From NCBI GenBank assembly GCA_002747255.1, contig PDUC01000045.1:1-64000 (forward strand): a stretch of 64,000 nt of DNA. The letters run 5' to 3'. Positions 1-6,643 of the stretch are shown one piece after another (positions within the stretch are counted from its first letter, which is position 1; the number at the start of each line of letters is the position of its first letter). Source of the DNA: Acidobacteriota bacterium. GTDB taxonomy: Bacteria; Acidobacteriota; Holophagae; Acanthopleuribacterales; Acanthopleuribacteraceae. A program made the position numbers and the translations under genes. Below the pieces are notes generated by a model. The model worked only from the letters and a program-made list of their open reading frames with translations. It was not told the origin of the DNA and made no database searches.

Positions 1-97
1 AATGGACTTTTCAAAAATCGAAATTTTGCAAATGTAAGCATTTATTAGACTTAAAAATTACAAAAAACGTTTTATGTTCTACATCCCGTAAACGCCA

Positions 98-682
98 GTG
101 ATACACCTATCTGTGTTTATCTGTGTTCATCTGTGGTTCCTTTTTTTTAACCACAGATGGACACAGATGGACACGGATCTTTTTTTACATAAACAGAAAT
201 GTCTGCATGGTCAATTTTTTTGTAACCACGAATGGACACGAATTAACACGAATGTTTTTGATGGATTGTTCCTTTCCCGTTGAGACTGAAATATCATGTT
301 AAAAATTTGGTAGAGAAGAATGAAAAAGAACCTGTATGAGATGATTTGAATACGTAGAACCTCCAATGCACAACCAGCGATTTTATGAGCGGCTTGCTGA
401 TACACCTATCTGTGTTTATCTGTGTTCATCTGTGGTTCTTTTTTTTTACCACAGATGGACACAGATGGACACGGATCTTTTTTCACAGAAACAGAAGTGT
501 CTGCCTGGCCAATTTGTTTGTAACCACGAATGGACACGAATGGACACGAATGTTTTTGATGGTATTGTTCTTTTCCCGTTCAGTTTGGAATGTCATGTTA
601 AAAAAATCGGTAGAGAAGAATGAAAAAGAACCTGTATGAGATGATTTGAATACGTAGAACCTCCAATGCACAACCAGCGATT
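98..682. repeat. Repeat array 1 (two ~299 bp units)
   Basis: Two long direct repeats are offset by about 299 bp (compare 109-138 with 408-437). Each unit has three parts. A T/G-rich arm built on TTCATCTGTG lies next to a run of T. Its inverted partner follows, built on CACAGATGGA and CACGGAT, so the two arms can form a long stem. Farther on is a third related block built on GGACACGAAT. The sub-repeats recur about every 10 bp. Read on the minus strand, the unit holds an ATGAACACAGATAAACACAG start and then a decayed reading frame AAHKIAGCALEVLR. Short open reading frames across the repeat look like by-products, not genes. The array stops where the next gene begins at 700. Confidence 0.9.
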
Positions 683-699
683 CGCTTCGCGCTCACAAT

Positions 700-1164
700 C
701 TAACCTTGTTCCTTCTGCATAATATATTCAAGTTCTTGATCTTTGACTTCTTCTCCTAAAGCTAAAAGAAATTCCTTTGCGTATTTTGATTTCTTTGGTT
801 CAATCTTTGATCTGAGAATTTCAGAATAATGCAATTTATATTTTTCGAGTGATTTGTCGAAAGACGAATTAATAGCTTTAAGGGTCTTAGCAAGGCCTTC
901 TGATTTGAACATTTCATATGGATCAAAACTAACATAACTGGAATAGTCACCAAGAATTATAACCCTAGGAATAACATCCCGAAACCAGTAAAGATGGCCA
1001 AGATTAACTTCTAAATATTGATCTCTCAAATCACAAGACAATCCGAACCACAAGCGTCCTTTTTTCCATAATTGTTCTTCATGAATACATGACTCCAGTT
1101 TAATTTGAGTAAATCCATGTTGAATCAATGTTGGTTCAATAATTTGACCAAAGTCATTATTCAT
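700..1164 (-). CDS. Hypothetical protein, possible integron cassette gene
   Basis: A 154-residue soluble protein with no signal peptide or membrane segment. It is Trp/Tyr-rich in the middle (LEVNLGHLYWFRDVIP) and Lys/Glu-rich at the C-terminus. I do not recognise the family; small proteins of this composition are common as cassette-borne unknowns. The start codon lies 20 bp beyond the attC-like site at 1184-1242 in the same orientation, as expected for the next cassette. No good Shine-Dalgarno sequence precedes it, also common in cassettes. The stop codon sits inside a motif (683-711) that recurs near the antitoxin gene at 3079-3108. No second attC is visible at its 3' end, so the cassette may be truncated by the repeat array. 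Confidence 0.6.
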   Translation of the reverse strand: MNNDFGQIIEPTLIQHGFTQIKLESCIHEEQLWKKGRLWFGLSCDLRDQYLEVNLGHLYWFRDVIPRVIILGDYSSYVSFDPYEMFKSEGLAKTLKAINSSFDKSLEKYKLHYSEILRSKIEPKKSKYAKEFLLALGEEVKDQELEYIMQKEQG

Positions 1165-1183
1165 TTTTTCAATACGTTTGATT

Positions 1184-1242
1184 GCATAACGTTAAGCTCA
1201 CTGGCGCGAGGAACAAGCGTCCAATGCGGTGCCTTGTTGGGC
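1184..1242 (-). other. attC-like recombination site (59 bp)
   Basis: On the minus strand the site begins with GCCCAAC (1242-1236), which matches RYYYAAC, and ends with GTTATGC (1190-1184), one mismatch from GTTRRRY. It is exactly 59 bp long. Imperfect self-complementarity lies between (TTGGACGC against GCGCCAG, and AACAAGGCAC against GTGAGCTTAACGTT), leaving unpaired bases as in folded attC sites. It overlaps the 3' end of the gene at 1198-1656, the normal position in a gene cassette. Boxes, length and pairing are seen directly; recombination activity is inferred. Confidence 0.75.
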
Positions 1243-1656
1243 GCCGATTTTAATCAATGCTTCATGAAATTGATGAGCCTTATTTGTATTGAACCGGAAT
1301 TCAATTAAACCATCCCAGCCTTCTCGAAAGATTGATGACTCGAATGAAAGACATAGTGTCTCTTCCTTTGGGATGTCGACATACAGATTTACCACTTTTG
1401 GGTCTTCAACAGAAATGTTGATTTGACACTTCCTGTATGTATAACAAATCACTCTCTTTCTGGTTACCACAAGACAACCGGAAAAACCCTCTGAACGATG
1501 TCGATACCGTTTCCCCGGTCCATCGACATGCCTTGTGATAAACCGCCCACCCATTCCCTCATCAGAGACAACGATGCCTTCCTGTTCAAGCGTTGAGAGC
1601 AATTGCTTGGGGATAGACCCAAGCCCCAGTAATCGGTACAAAAACGTCTTTTTCAT
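1198..1656 (-). CDS. Gene-cassette hypothetical protein
   Basis: A 152-residue protein starting MKKTFLYRLLGLGSIPKQLL. The start at 1656 is chosen because AAGGA precedes it at good spacing and because it lies just after the GTTGGGC end of an attC-like site. A longer in-frame reading to 1818 would run through that recombination site. Conserved-looking segments are DEGMGGRFITRHVDGPGKRY and SFESSIFREGWDGLIEFRF. From memory, this type of protein is common in integron cassettes and has no known function. Its last residues (GAQQGTALDACSSRQ) are encoded inside the 59 bp attC-like site, a hallmark of cassettes. Function unknown. Confidence 0.8.
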   Translation of the reverse strand: MKKTFLYRLLGLGSIPKQLLSTLEQEGIVVSDEGMGGRFITRHVDGPGKRYRHRSEGFSGCLVVTRKRVICYTYRKCQINISVEDPKVVNLYVDIPKEETLCLSFESSIFREGWDGLIEFRFNTNKAHQFHEALIKIGAQQGTALDACSSRQ

Positions 1657-1671
1657 CTCTATCCTTTTTAC

Positions 1672-1728
1672 GCCCAACGCAGAGTTCACCGGCGAGTGGA
1701 ACGAGTCCGGTAAAACGATTTGGTGAAC
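1672..1728 (-). other. Degenerate attC-like site
   Basis: On the minus strand this ends with a perfect GTTGGGC core (1678-1672) 16 bp before a start codon and contains the paired elements ACCGG and CCGGT separated by a C/G-rich loop. The opposite core (1728-1722) reads GTTCACC where GCCCAAC is expected, matching at four of seven positions. It looks like the end of a lost upstream cassette, or an attI/attC remnant with one decayed half. Confidence 0.55.
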
Positions 1729-1861
1729 GAAACCGCTGCGCGGAGTCAGCGGACACCGTATTTTTAAAGCTATTCCATTGTAACTTCCTGTTTTGCAGTA
1801 GTCTATCCAAAAAGGCAAGCCTATTTGCCATCGAGCAACTTTTTTTTAAACGGAGGTTATC

Positions 1862-2300
1862 GTGAACATCAACACACCCAATGATCCCACATTCAAAAAA
1901 TATGACCGAAGGCATATCCAGTGCCTGAAACTGACCGGCATGCAGCCAAGACTATAGAGGGCTTGGGCCATCAGGCGCATCGGTCATTATTTCGACTGCC
2001 AGATTGATAACCTGAACACCGATCAACTCCTCGATTATTTCAACGATCTACTCGAAAGTCATTTCTGGAGCGCGGTCAAACTCGATCTTTATGGTCACAA
2101 GTTCTTTTACTCCAACGTGCTGAACAAAGCCTGGACCGATATTCCCCTTATTAAACCGCCGAAGACGACCCGGATTCCCGATATCCTTTCAGTGGAACAA
2201 CTCCAGCAACTCGTCTGCACCATACGACCATTGAGTTATAAGTTTTTTTCTTCACCGTCTACTCCCTGGGACTGCGTCTTGGTGGAGGGATCAGGTTAAA
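1862..2300 (+). pseudogene. Decayed tyrosine recombinase, N-terminal part
   Basis: A GTG start at 1862 follows a good GGAGG. The frame has a stop at 1955-1957 after MQPRL, then continues in the same frame through AIRRIGHYFD, DYFNDLLESHFWSAVKLDLY and IPLIKPPKTTRIPDILSVEQ. This resembles the SAM-like core-binding domain and start of the catalytic domain of tyrosine recombinases, most like those accompanying IS91-type elements. Near 2245 a lost base shifts the frame: TVYSLGLRLG-like coding continues in another frame. Homology ends at about 2300, where a repeat array begins, so the catalytic Arg/His/Tyr residues are absent. It points away from the minus-strand cassettes, as an integron integrase would, but its sequence looks more like the IS91-associated type than IntI. 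It cannot make a working enzyme. Confidence 0.75.
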
Positions 2301-2324
2301 CGAAAACATGCCCATCTGGTTGTG

Positions 2325-3020
2325 ATCAGAACCTCCAATGCACAACCAGCGATTTTATGAGCGACTAACTGATACACCTATCTGTGTTTATCTGTGTTCA
2401 TCTATGGTTCCTCTTTTTTAACCACAGATGGACACGGATCTTTTTACAAAAACAGAAATATCTGCCTGGTCAATTTGTTGGTAACCACGAATGGACACGA
2501 ATGAACACGAATACTTTTAATGGTATTGCTCTTTTCCCGTTCAGACTGAATATCATGTAAAAAAATCAATAGAGAAGAATGAAAATGCGCCTGCCTGGTC
2601 TGGTTTGAATACGCAGAACCTCCAATGTGCAACCAGCGATTTTGTGAGCGGTTTCCCGATACACCTATCTGTGTTTATCTGTGTTCATCTGTGGTTCCTT
2701 TTTTTTTAACCACAGATGGACACGGATGGACACGGATTTTTTTTCACAGAAACAGAAGTGTCTGCCTGGTCAGTTTGTTGGTAACCACGAATGGACACGA
2801 ATTAACACGAATGATTCTCATGGTATTGTTCCTTTCCCGTTCAGATTGGAATATCATGAAAAAAATCAATAGAGAAGAATGAACATGCGCCTGTCTGAGA
2901 TGGCTTGAATACGCAGAACCTCCAATGTGCAACCAGCGGTTTTGTGAGCGGCTTGCTGATATACCTATCTGTGTTTATCCGCGTTCATCTGTGGTTCCTT
3001 TTTCCTTGTCAAATACAGGC
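2325..3020. repeat. Repeat array 2 (three units)
   Basis: Three copies of the same unit as at 98-682, with TCTGTG-arm starts near 2380, 2667 and 2966 (spacings of about 287 and 299 bp). Copies differ by single substitutions and small indels. The third is cut off after its first arm by unrelated sequence at about 3008. On the minus strand the copies again carry the HKIAGC-type decayed reading frame. The array starts abruptly inside the recombinase relic, suggesting the relic was broken by repeat insertion or by recombination between repeats. Confidence 0.9.
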
Positions 3021-3064
3021 GGGGAAAGGGTGATATATGGTGAACCGGGTTTGCTCATCAAACG

Positions 3065-3102
3065 GGTTAGATTGTGGCTCGCTTGGCTCTCACAATCTAA
3101 CC
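3065..3102. repeat. Perfect 12 bp inverted repeat at array/gene junction
   Basis: GGTTAGATTGTG (3065-3076) and CACAATCTAACC (3091-3102) form a perfect 12 bp stem with a 14-base loop. The right arm and its flank (3079-3108) match 682-711 at about 27 of 30 positions; that second place is the junction of array 1 with the 154-residue gene. It could terminate the toxin-antitoxin transcript or mark a recombination junction. The outward core order (GTTAGAT then ATCTAAC) is the reverse of an attC site. Confidence 0.6.
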
Positions 3103-3129
3103 TTATTCGTTGGTTTAATGACGATGGTG

Positions 3130-3378
3130 TTATCGTTCGTCCTGGGTTGTTAACTCACTTTCTCCTGAGCGTGAAGATTGGATGGCATCGAGAATGTCAT
3201 CTGTTGTTGCATTTGTTTTAACACCTTGCACGTCAAAAGGAGATGTATCTTTTGATGACCTAGAGGCGACTGTAAATATTTCACCGCCACGTCTTTTGAT
3301 AATGACCTCTTCTGAGCGAGCTAAATCCAGTACTGCTGATAATTTTTGGCGGGCTTCAGAATATGTAAAAACTCTCAT
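3130..3378 (-). CDS. Phd/YefM-type antitoxin
   Basis: An 82-residue protein starting MRVFTYSEARQKLSAVLDLA, the typical N-terminal fold of Phd/YefM antitoxins, which bind DNA as dimers. The C-terminal half is polar and probably disordered, the part that would wrap the toxin. Its ATG overlaps the stop of the PIN toxin gene by four bases (ATGA), so the two are translationally coupled. The toxin gene comes first, the reverse of the usual order. The family assignment is good; the partner is inferred from position. Confidence 0.85.
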   Translation of the reverse strand: MRVFTYSEARQKLSAVLDLARSEEVIIKRRGGEIFTVASRSSKDTSPFDVQGVKTNATTDDILDAIQSSRSGESELTTQDER

Positions 3379-3773
3379 TTTGAGACCTCCATCGTTTGTA
3401 TGCCCAGAACTTTAGCAATTTGATTCATCCTTTTGTCAAGCGTAAGCAAAGGGGAATGCAGGAAAAGGGCACACACCAGAAAATAAGCGTCATAAGCATA
3501 AATATGAAAATTAGAAGATATTTCAAGGGCTTTTGCGATGTCAACAGCTCGTAAATCAACAGGAATTTTTTGTGTCGCGCTCCAAGCACTGAGCATTTCA
3601 CTGGTGGTCATTTTCTTTCTTTTTAACAATGCAGATAAGGCATTGCCAATTTCGAACGGTAATACCTCGGGTGCAATTAACTCATGCCCGACTGTTAGTT
3701 TTATGATGCTGTCTCTTTCCGGTTCATAGAGTACAACTGCTAAAAATGTATTTGTGTCAGCTACGATCTTCAT
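3375..3773 (-). CDS. PIN-domain toxin (VapC-like ribonuclease)
   Basis: A 132-residue single-domain PIN protein. Expected acidic metal-binding residues are visible: Asp6 (VADTN), Glu41 (PFEIGNAL), Asp95 (YAYDAYFL) and Asp113 (TLDKRM). PIN toxins are Mg-dependent RNases that cleave tRNA or rRNA when released from their antitoxin. The gene is first in a two-gene operon and overlaps the antitoxin gene by four bases. A perfect 14 bp palindrome sits one base upstream of the start codon and is a good operator candidate. The pair lies between repeat arrays, consistent with a mobile module. Confidence 0.88.
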   Translation of the reverse strand: MKIVADTNTFLAVVLYEPERDSIIKLTVGHELIAPEVLPFEIGNALSALLKRKKMTTSEMLSAWSATQKIPVDLRAVDIAKALEISSNFHIYAYDAYFLVCALFLHSPLLTLDKRMNQIAKVLGIQTMEVSK

Positions 3774-3774
3774 A

Positions 3775-3788
3775 GGTACAATTGTACC
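3775..3788. promoter_or_regulatory. Palindromic operator candidate of the toxin-antitoxin operon
   Basis: GGTACAATTGTACC is a perfect 14 bp palindrome one base upstream of the toxin ATG (minus strand). Antitoxins of this class usually repress their own operon by binding such palindromes. Here it also covers the ribosome-binding region, so binding would block either a promoter just upstream or ribosome access. No clear Shine-Dalgarno sequence is present. Confidence 0.55.
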
Positions 3789-3835
3789 TTATGTGTGGCA
3801 AATGTCAAGTGAGATGTTTTGTGATATTGTTTTAC

Positions 3836-4665
3836 TGTTCATCTGTCGTTCCATTTTTTAACCACTGATGGACACGGATCTTTTTTCACAGAAACAGAAG
3901 TGTCTGCATGGTCAATTTGTTGGTAACCACGAATGGACACGAATTAACACGAATGATTCTCATGGTATTGTTCCTTTCCCGTTCAGTTTGGAATATCATG
4001 TAAAAAAAATCAATAGAGAAGAATGAACATGCGCCTGTCTGGTCTGGTTTGAACGCCCAGAACCTCCAATGCGCAACCAGCGATTTTGTGAGCGGCTTGC
4101 TGATACACTTATCTGTGTTTATCTGTGTTCATCTGTGGTTCCTTTTTTTTAACCACAGATGAACACGAATGGACACGAATTAACACGAATGATTTTGATG
4201 GTATTGTTCCTTTCCTGTTCAGACTGGAATGTCATGTAAAAAATTTGGTAGAAAAAAATGAACATGCGCCTGTCTAGTCTGGTTTGAATACCCAGAACCA
4301 CAAATGCGCAACCAGCAACTTTATGAGCAGCTTGCTGATACACCTATCTGTGTTTATCTGTGTTCATCTGTGGTTCCTTTTTTTAACCACAGATGGACAC
4401 GGATGGACACAGATCTTTTTTTACAGAAACAGAAATATCTGCCTGGTCAATTTATTTATAACCACGAATTGACACGAATGATTCTCATGGAATTGTTCTT
4501 TTCCCGTTCAGTTTGGAAGTCATGTCAAAATTAAGTAGAGAAGAATGAAAATGCGCCTGTATGAGATGGTTTGAATACGCAGAACCTCCAATGCACAACC
4601 AGCGATTTTATGAGCGGCTTGCTGATATACCTATCTGTGTTTATCTGTGGTTCCTTCTTTTAAAA
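3836..4665. repeat. Repeat array 3 (four units, some partial)
   Basis: More copies of the unit at 98-682. A partial first arm lies near 3838, full arms start near 4109 and 4347, and a shortened last arm starts near 4632; spacings are about 238 and 285 bp. One copy (near 4140-4200) has lost the middle block, joining the first arm directly to GGACACGAAT-type sequence, so deletions between sub-repeats have occurred. On the minus strand one copy reads AAHKVAGCAFVVLGIQ. The 284 bp from 4666 to the next gene shows no recognisable element. Confidence 0.9.
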
Positions 4666-4949
4666 ATTGAAAAAAATTGAACGTCCTATTTTGTAATCTC
4701 GGGTATTTTTTCGTGGCCCGAGCTCATAAGCAGTGAGCGAAAAGCGGTGGTCAAGGAGTCTTTTTTTTCTTTATCTTAAACTCCGAATGAACTATAATTA
4801 GGCTGCCCTTAATAAATTGATAAGCTGAATTCTATGGCCCCGATAACCCAAACACCAATGCGTCATACCCTTTGGTGTACAGATAAAAACCTTACGAAAA
4901 GACTTGCTTTCAAGGCTCTTTCTTTCAAAACAAAAAGAGGAATTTTATT

Positions 4950-5312
4950 ATGACTAAACAAATATTAGCATTGGTTGCTTTAACGACAGGTTTCTTTTGG
5001 ATTGCGTATCTATCCCATAATAGAATAGTTTGGCTTATTTGTTTGGGCCTCTCCCTGGCATTGCTTTCAGGTTACGTTCTATCCTTTATTAAGGATAAGA
5101 GAATAGTGAGGAATGGAGCTCTTGGCGGATTGATCGCACTAGTGGGCTACAATATCATATGGATGCTAAGAGGTTTGTTCTGGAAAAACGTTGCCACAGA
5201 AACACATTTGTTACTTGGGGCATTCTCAATTGGCATGGTGGTGTTTTTCCTTCTGGGTAAAATGTTTCATAAAATTCCCGACCCAAAAAACTCACAAAAT
5301 ACAACCAACTAA
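4950..5312 (+). CDS. Small integral membrane protein, unknown function
   Basis: A 120-residue protein with four probable membrane helices (about residues 5-22, 28-47, 57-75 and 84-102), short loops and a polar tail (KIPDPKNSQNTTN). AGAGG precedes the ATG. I do not recognise the family. It is the first gene right of the repeat arrays and is convergent with the cobalamin operon, sharing the hairpin at 5394-5426 as terminator. Real on the basis of ribosome-binding site, composition and helix pattern; role unknown. Confidence 0.6.
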   Translation: MTKQILALVALTTGFFWIAYLSHNRIVWLICLGLSLALLSGYVLSFIKDKRIVRNGALGGLIALVGYNIIWMLRGLFWKNVATETHLLLGAFSIGMVVFFLLGKMFHKIPDPKNSQNTTN

Positions 5313-5393
5313 AATCCTTAGTCTAAACTTGCTCTAAAGAAGATCCTCTTGAGTTTCAGCCGCTATGGCAGTTTTACAACCAGGTTTTAGTCC

Positions 5394-5426
5394 AAAAAGG
5401 CAGTTCCCGTGTTGAACTGCCTTTTT
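5394..5426. terminator. Bidirectional terminator
   Basis: AAAAAGGCAGTTC (5394-5406), a 7-base loop and GAACTGCCTTTTT (5414-5426) form a strong stem flanked by A on one side and T on the other. It can end transcription from both sides, fitting its place between the convergent membrane protein gene and cobU. Confidence 0.85.
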
Positions 5427-5524
5427 CGGATTTAATCGAGTCGTTTTTTGTTATTGCCAACAGTCTTTCAGCAGTACCATTAGCCTCCAATGCTGCAATT
5501 GAACTATGAAAAGGATCTGCCTGG

Positions 5525-6058
5525 CTACTTTTTTCCGCGAGCGTCTTTCAGCACCATGGGCAAGCCGCTGACCATGAAGAGAACGGTATCGGCGATTTCC
5601 GCCACGCGTTGATTCAGCCGACCCACGGTGTCCCGGTACAATCGGGTTGATGGATCGTGCGGCACAATACCCAGGCCCACTTCATTGCTGATGAAAACCA
5701 GATCGTTCGGGCACTTTTGAACAGAAGACACCAGTTCATCGATGTAAAGACCTATTTTTTCCTCATCGTTGACTTTGTAGAACAGGTTCCCGAGCCAGAC
5801 GGTGAGGCAGTCGACAACTGCGACTTCCACTTCCCCATTAAGTGAGGCAATGGCTTGCGGCAGCTCAACAGATTCTTCAACGGTGCGATACGCACCCTGG
5901 CGTTCCGCTCTGTGTTTGGCAATCCTGCTGGCCATTTCATCGTCAATAGGCTCCGCGGTGGCAATGAAGACCCGGTTATCGTATTTTTCAGCCAGTTGCA
6001 GGGCATAACGGCTCTTACCGCTTCTGGCTCCGCCCGTAATTAGTGTCACTCTGCTCAT
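5525..6058 (-). CDS. cobU: Adenosylcobinamide kinase / adenosylcobinamide-phosphate guanylyltransferase
   Basis: CobU phosphorylates adenosylcobinamide and transfers GMP to it, giving AdoCbi-GDP, the substrate of CobS. The P-loop GGARSGKS is at residues 9-16, followed by DCLTVWLGNL and SNEVGLGIVP, all typical of the family. The start at 6058 (MSRVTLITGG) is preferred because AGAGG lies five bases before it; a TTG at 6097 would only add a poor extension overlapping cobO. At 177 residues it has normal length. It is the last gene of the eight-gene B12 operon and is followed by a strong terminator. Confidence 0.95.
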   Translation of the reverse strand: MSRVTLITGGARSGKSRYALQLAEKYDNRVFIATAEPIDDEMASRIAKHRAERQGAYRTVEESVELPQAIASLNGEVEVAVVDCLTVWLGNLFYKVNDEEKIGLYIDELVSSVQKCPNDLVFISNEVGLGIVPHDPSTRLYRDTVGRLNQRVAEIADTVLFMVSGLPMVLKDARGKK

Positions 6059-6086
6059 GCTGCCTCTGTACTGACTCACTCTGGTC

Positions 6087-6638
6087 TTACCGTTCAATAC
6101 CCTTGCGGGCTTTTATACCTCTGTTGTAATAATGCCTGACCTCTTTCATCTCCGTAACCAGATCCGCCACATCCAGCAGTTCCTTGCTGGCGTAGCGCCC
6201 GGTGATAATTAGCTCCACGCCTTGGGGTTTGTCTTTAACGAGTTCCACAAGCTCACTGACGGGAAAGAGATTGCAATCCACGGCGATATTCGCCTCATCC
6301 AGAATAACGACATGGTAGGCTTCACTCAGCATGGCCGCACGCACTTCTTCCAACCCGGAACGCGCCATATCCACATCAACCTGCCTGGGTTTCCTGTTGA
6401 TGAAACACCCTCTGCCGAACTGAGTCACGGTAATTTGATCTGAAATTGATTTTAAGACTTTAATTTCGCTGTACTCCATGCCCTTGACGAATTGGGCAAA
6501 GTAGACGTTGAGTCCGGCACCTGCCGCGCGAACCGCGAGCCCGATGGCAGCGGTTGTTTTTCCCTTCCCGTTTCCGGTATAGACATGAACGTAACCGCTG
6601 CCTACCGACGTGGATTTCAAATTTCCTTTTTTATTCAT
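6087..6638 (-). CDS. cobO: Cob(I)alamin adenosyltransferase
   Basis: The BtuR/CobO/CobA-type enzyme transfers the adenosyl group of ATP to the reduced cobalt of corrinoids, giving the coenzyme form needed by CobU and CobS. The P-loop GNGKGKTT is at 22-29, DEAN at 114-117, and the C-terminus carries the family signature EMKEVRHYYNRGIKARKGIE. The 183-residue length is normal. It follows btuC by five bases and precedes cobU by 28, so imported corrinoid would be adenosylated directly. Confidence 0.95.
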   Translation of the reverse strand: MNKKGNLKSTSVGSGYVHVYTGNGKGKTTAAIGLAVRAAGAGLNVYFAQFVKGMEYSEIKVLKSISDQITVTQFGRGCFINRKPRQVDVDMARSGLEEVRAAMLSEAYHVVILDEANIAVDCNLFPVSELVELVKDKPQGVELIITGRYASKELLDVADLVTEMKEVRHYYNRGIKARKGIER

Positions 6639-6643
6639 TCTTT

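Noticed and set aside
3065-3102. attC site from GTTAGAT and ATCTAAC
   Set aside because: The core boxes are in the reverse order (GTTRRRY first), so the palindrome is not an attC site.
98-4665. CRISPR array in the repeat region
   Set aside because: Units are 240-300 bp, vary in length and contain inverted arms; there are no short uniform repeats with unique spacers and no cas genes.
98-4665. Short proteins with NHRWTQMDTD or NHEWTRMNTN motifs
   Set aside because: They are translations of the ten-base sub-repeats in several frames and lack ribosome-binding sites; the same DNA encodes them on both strands.
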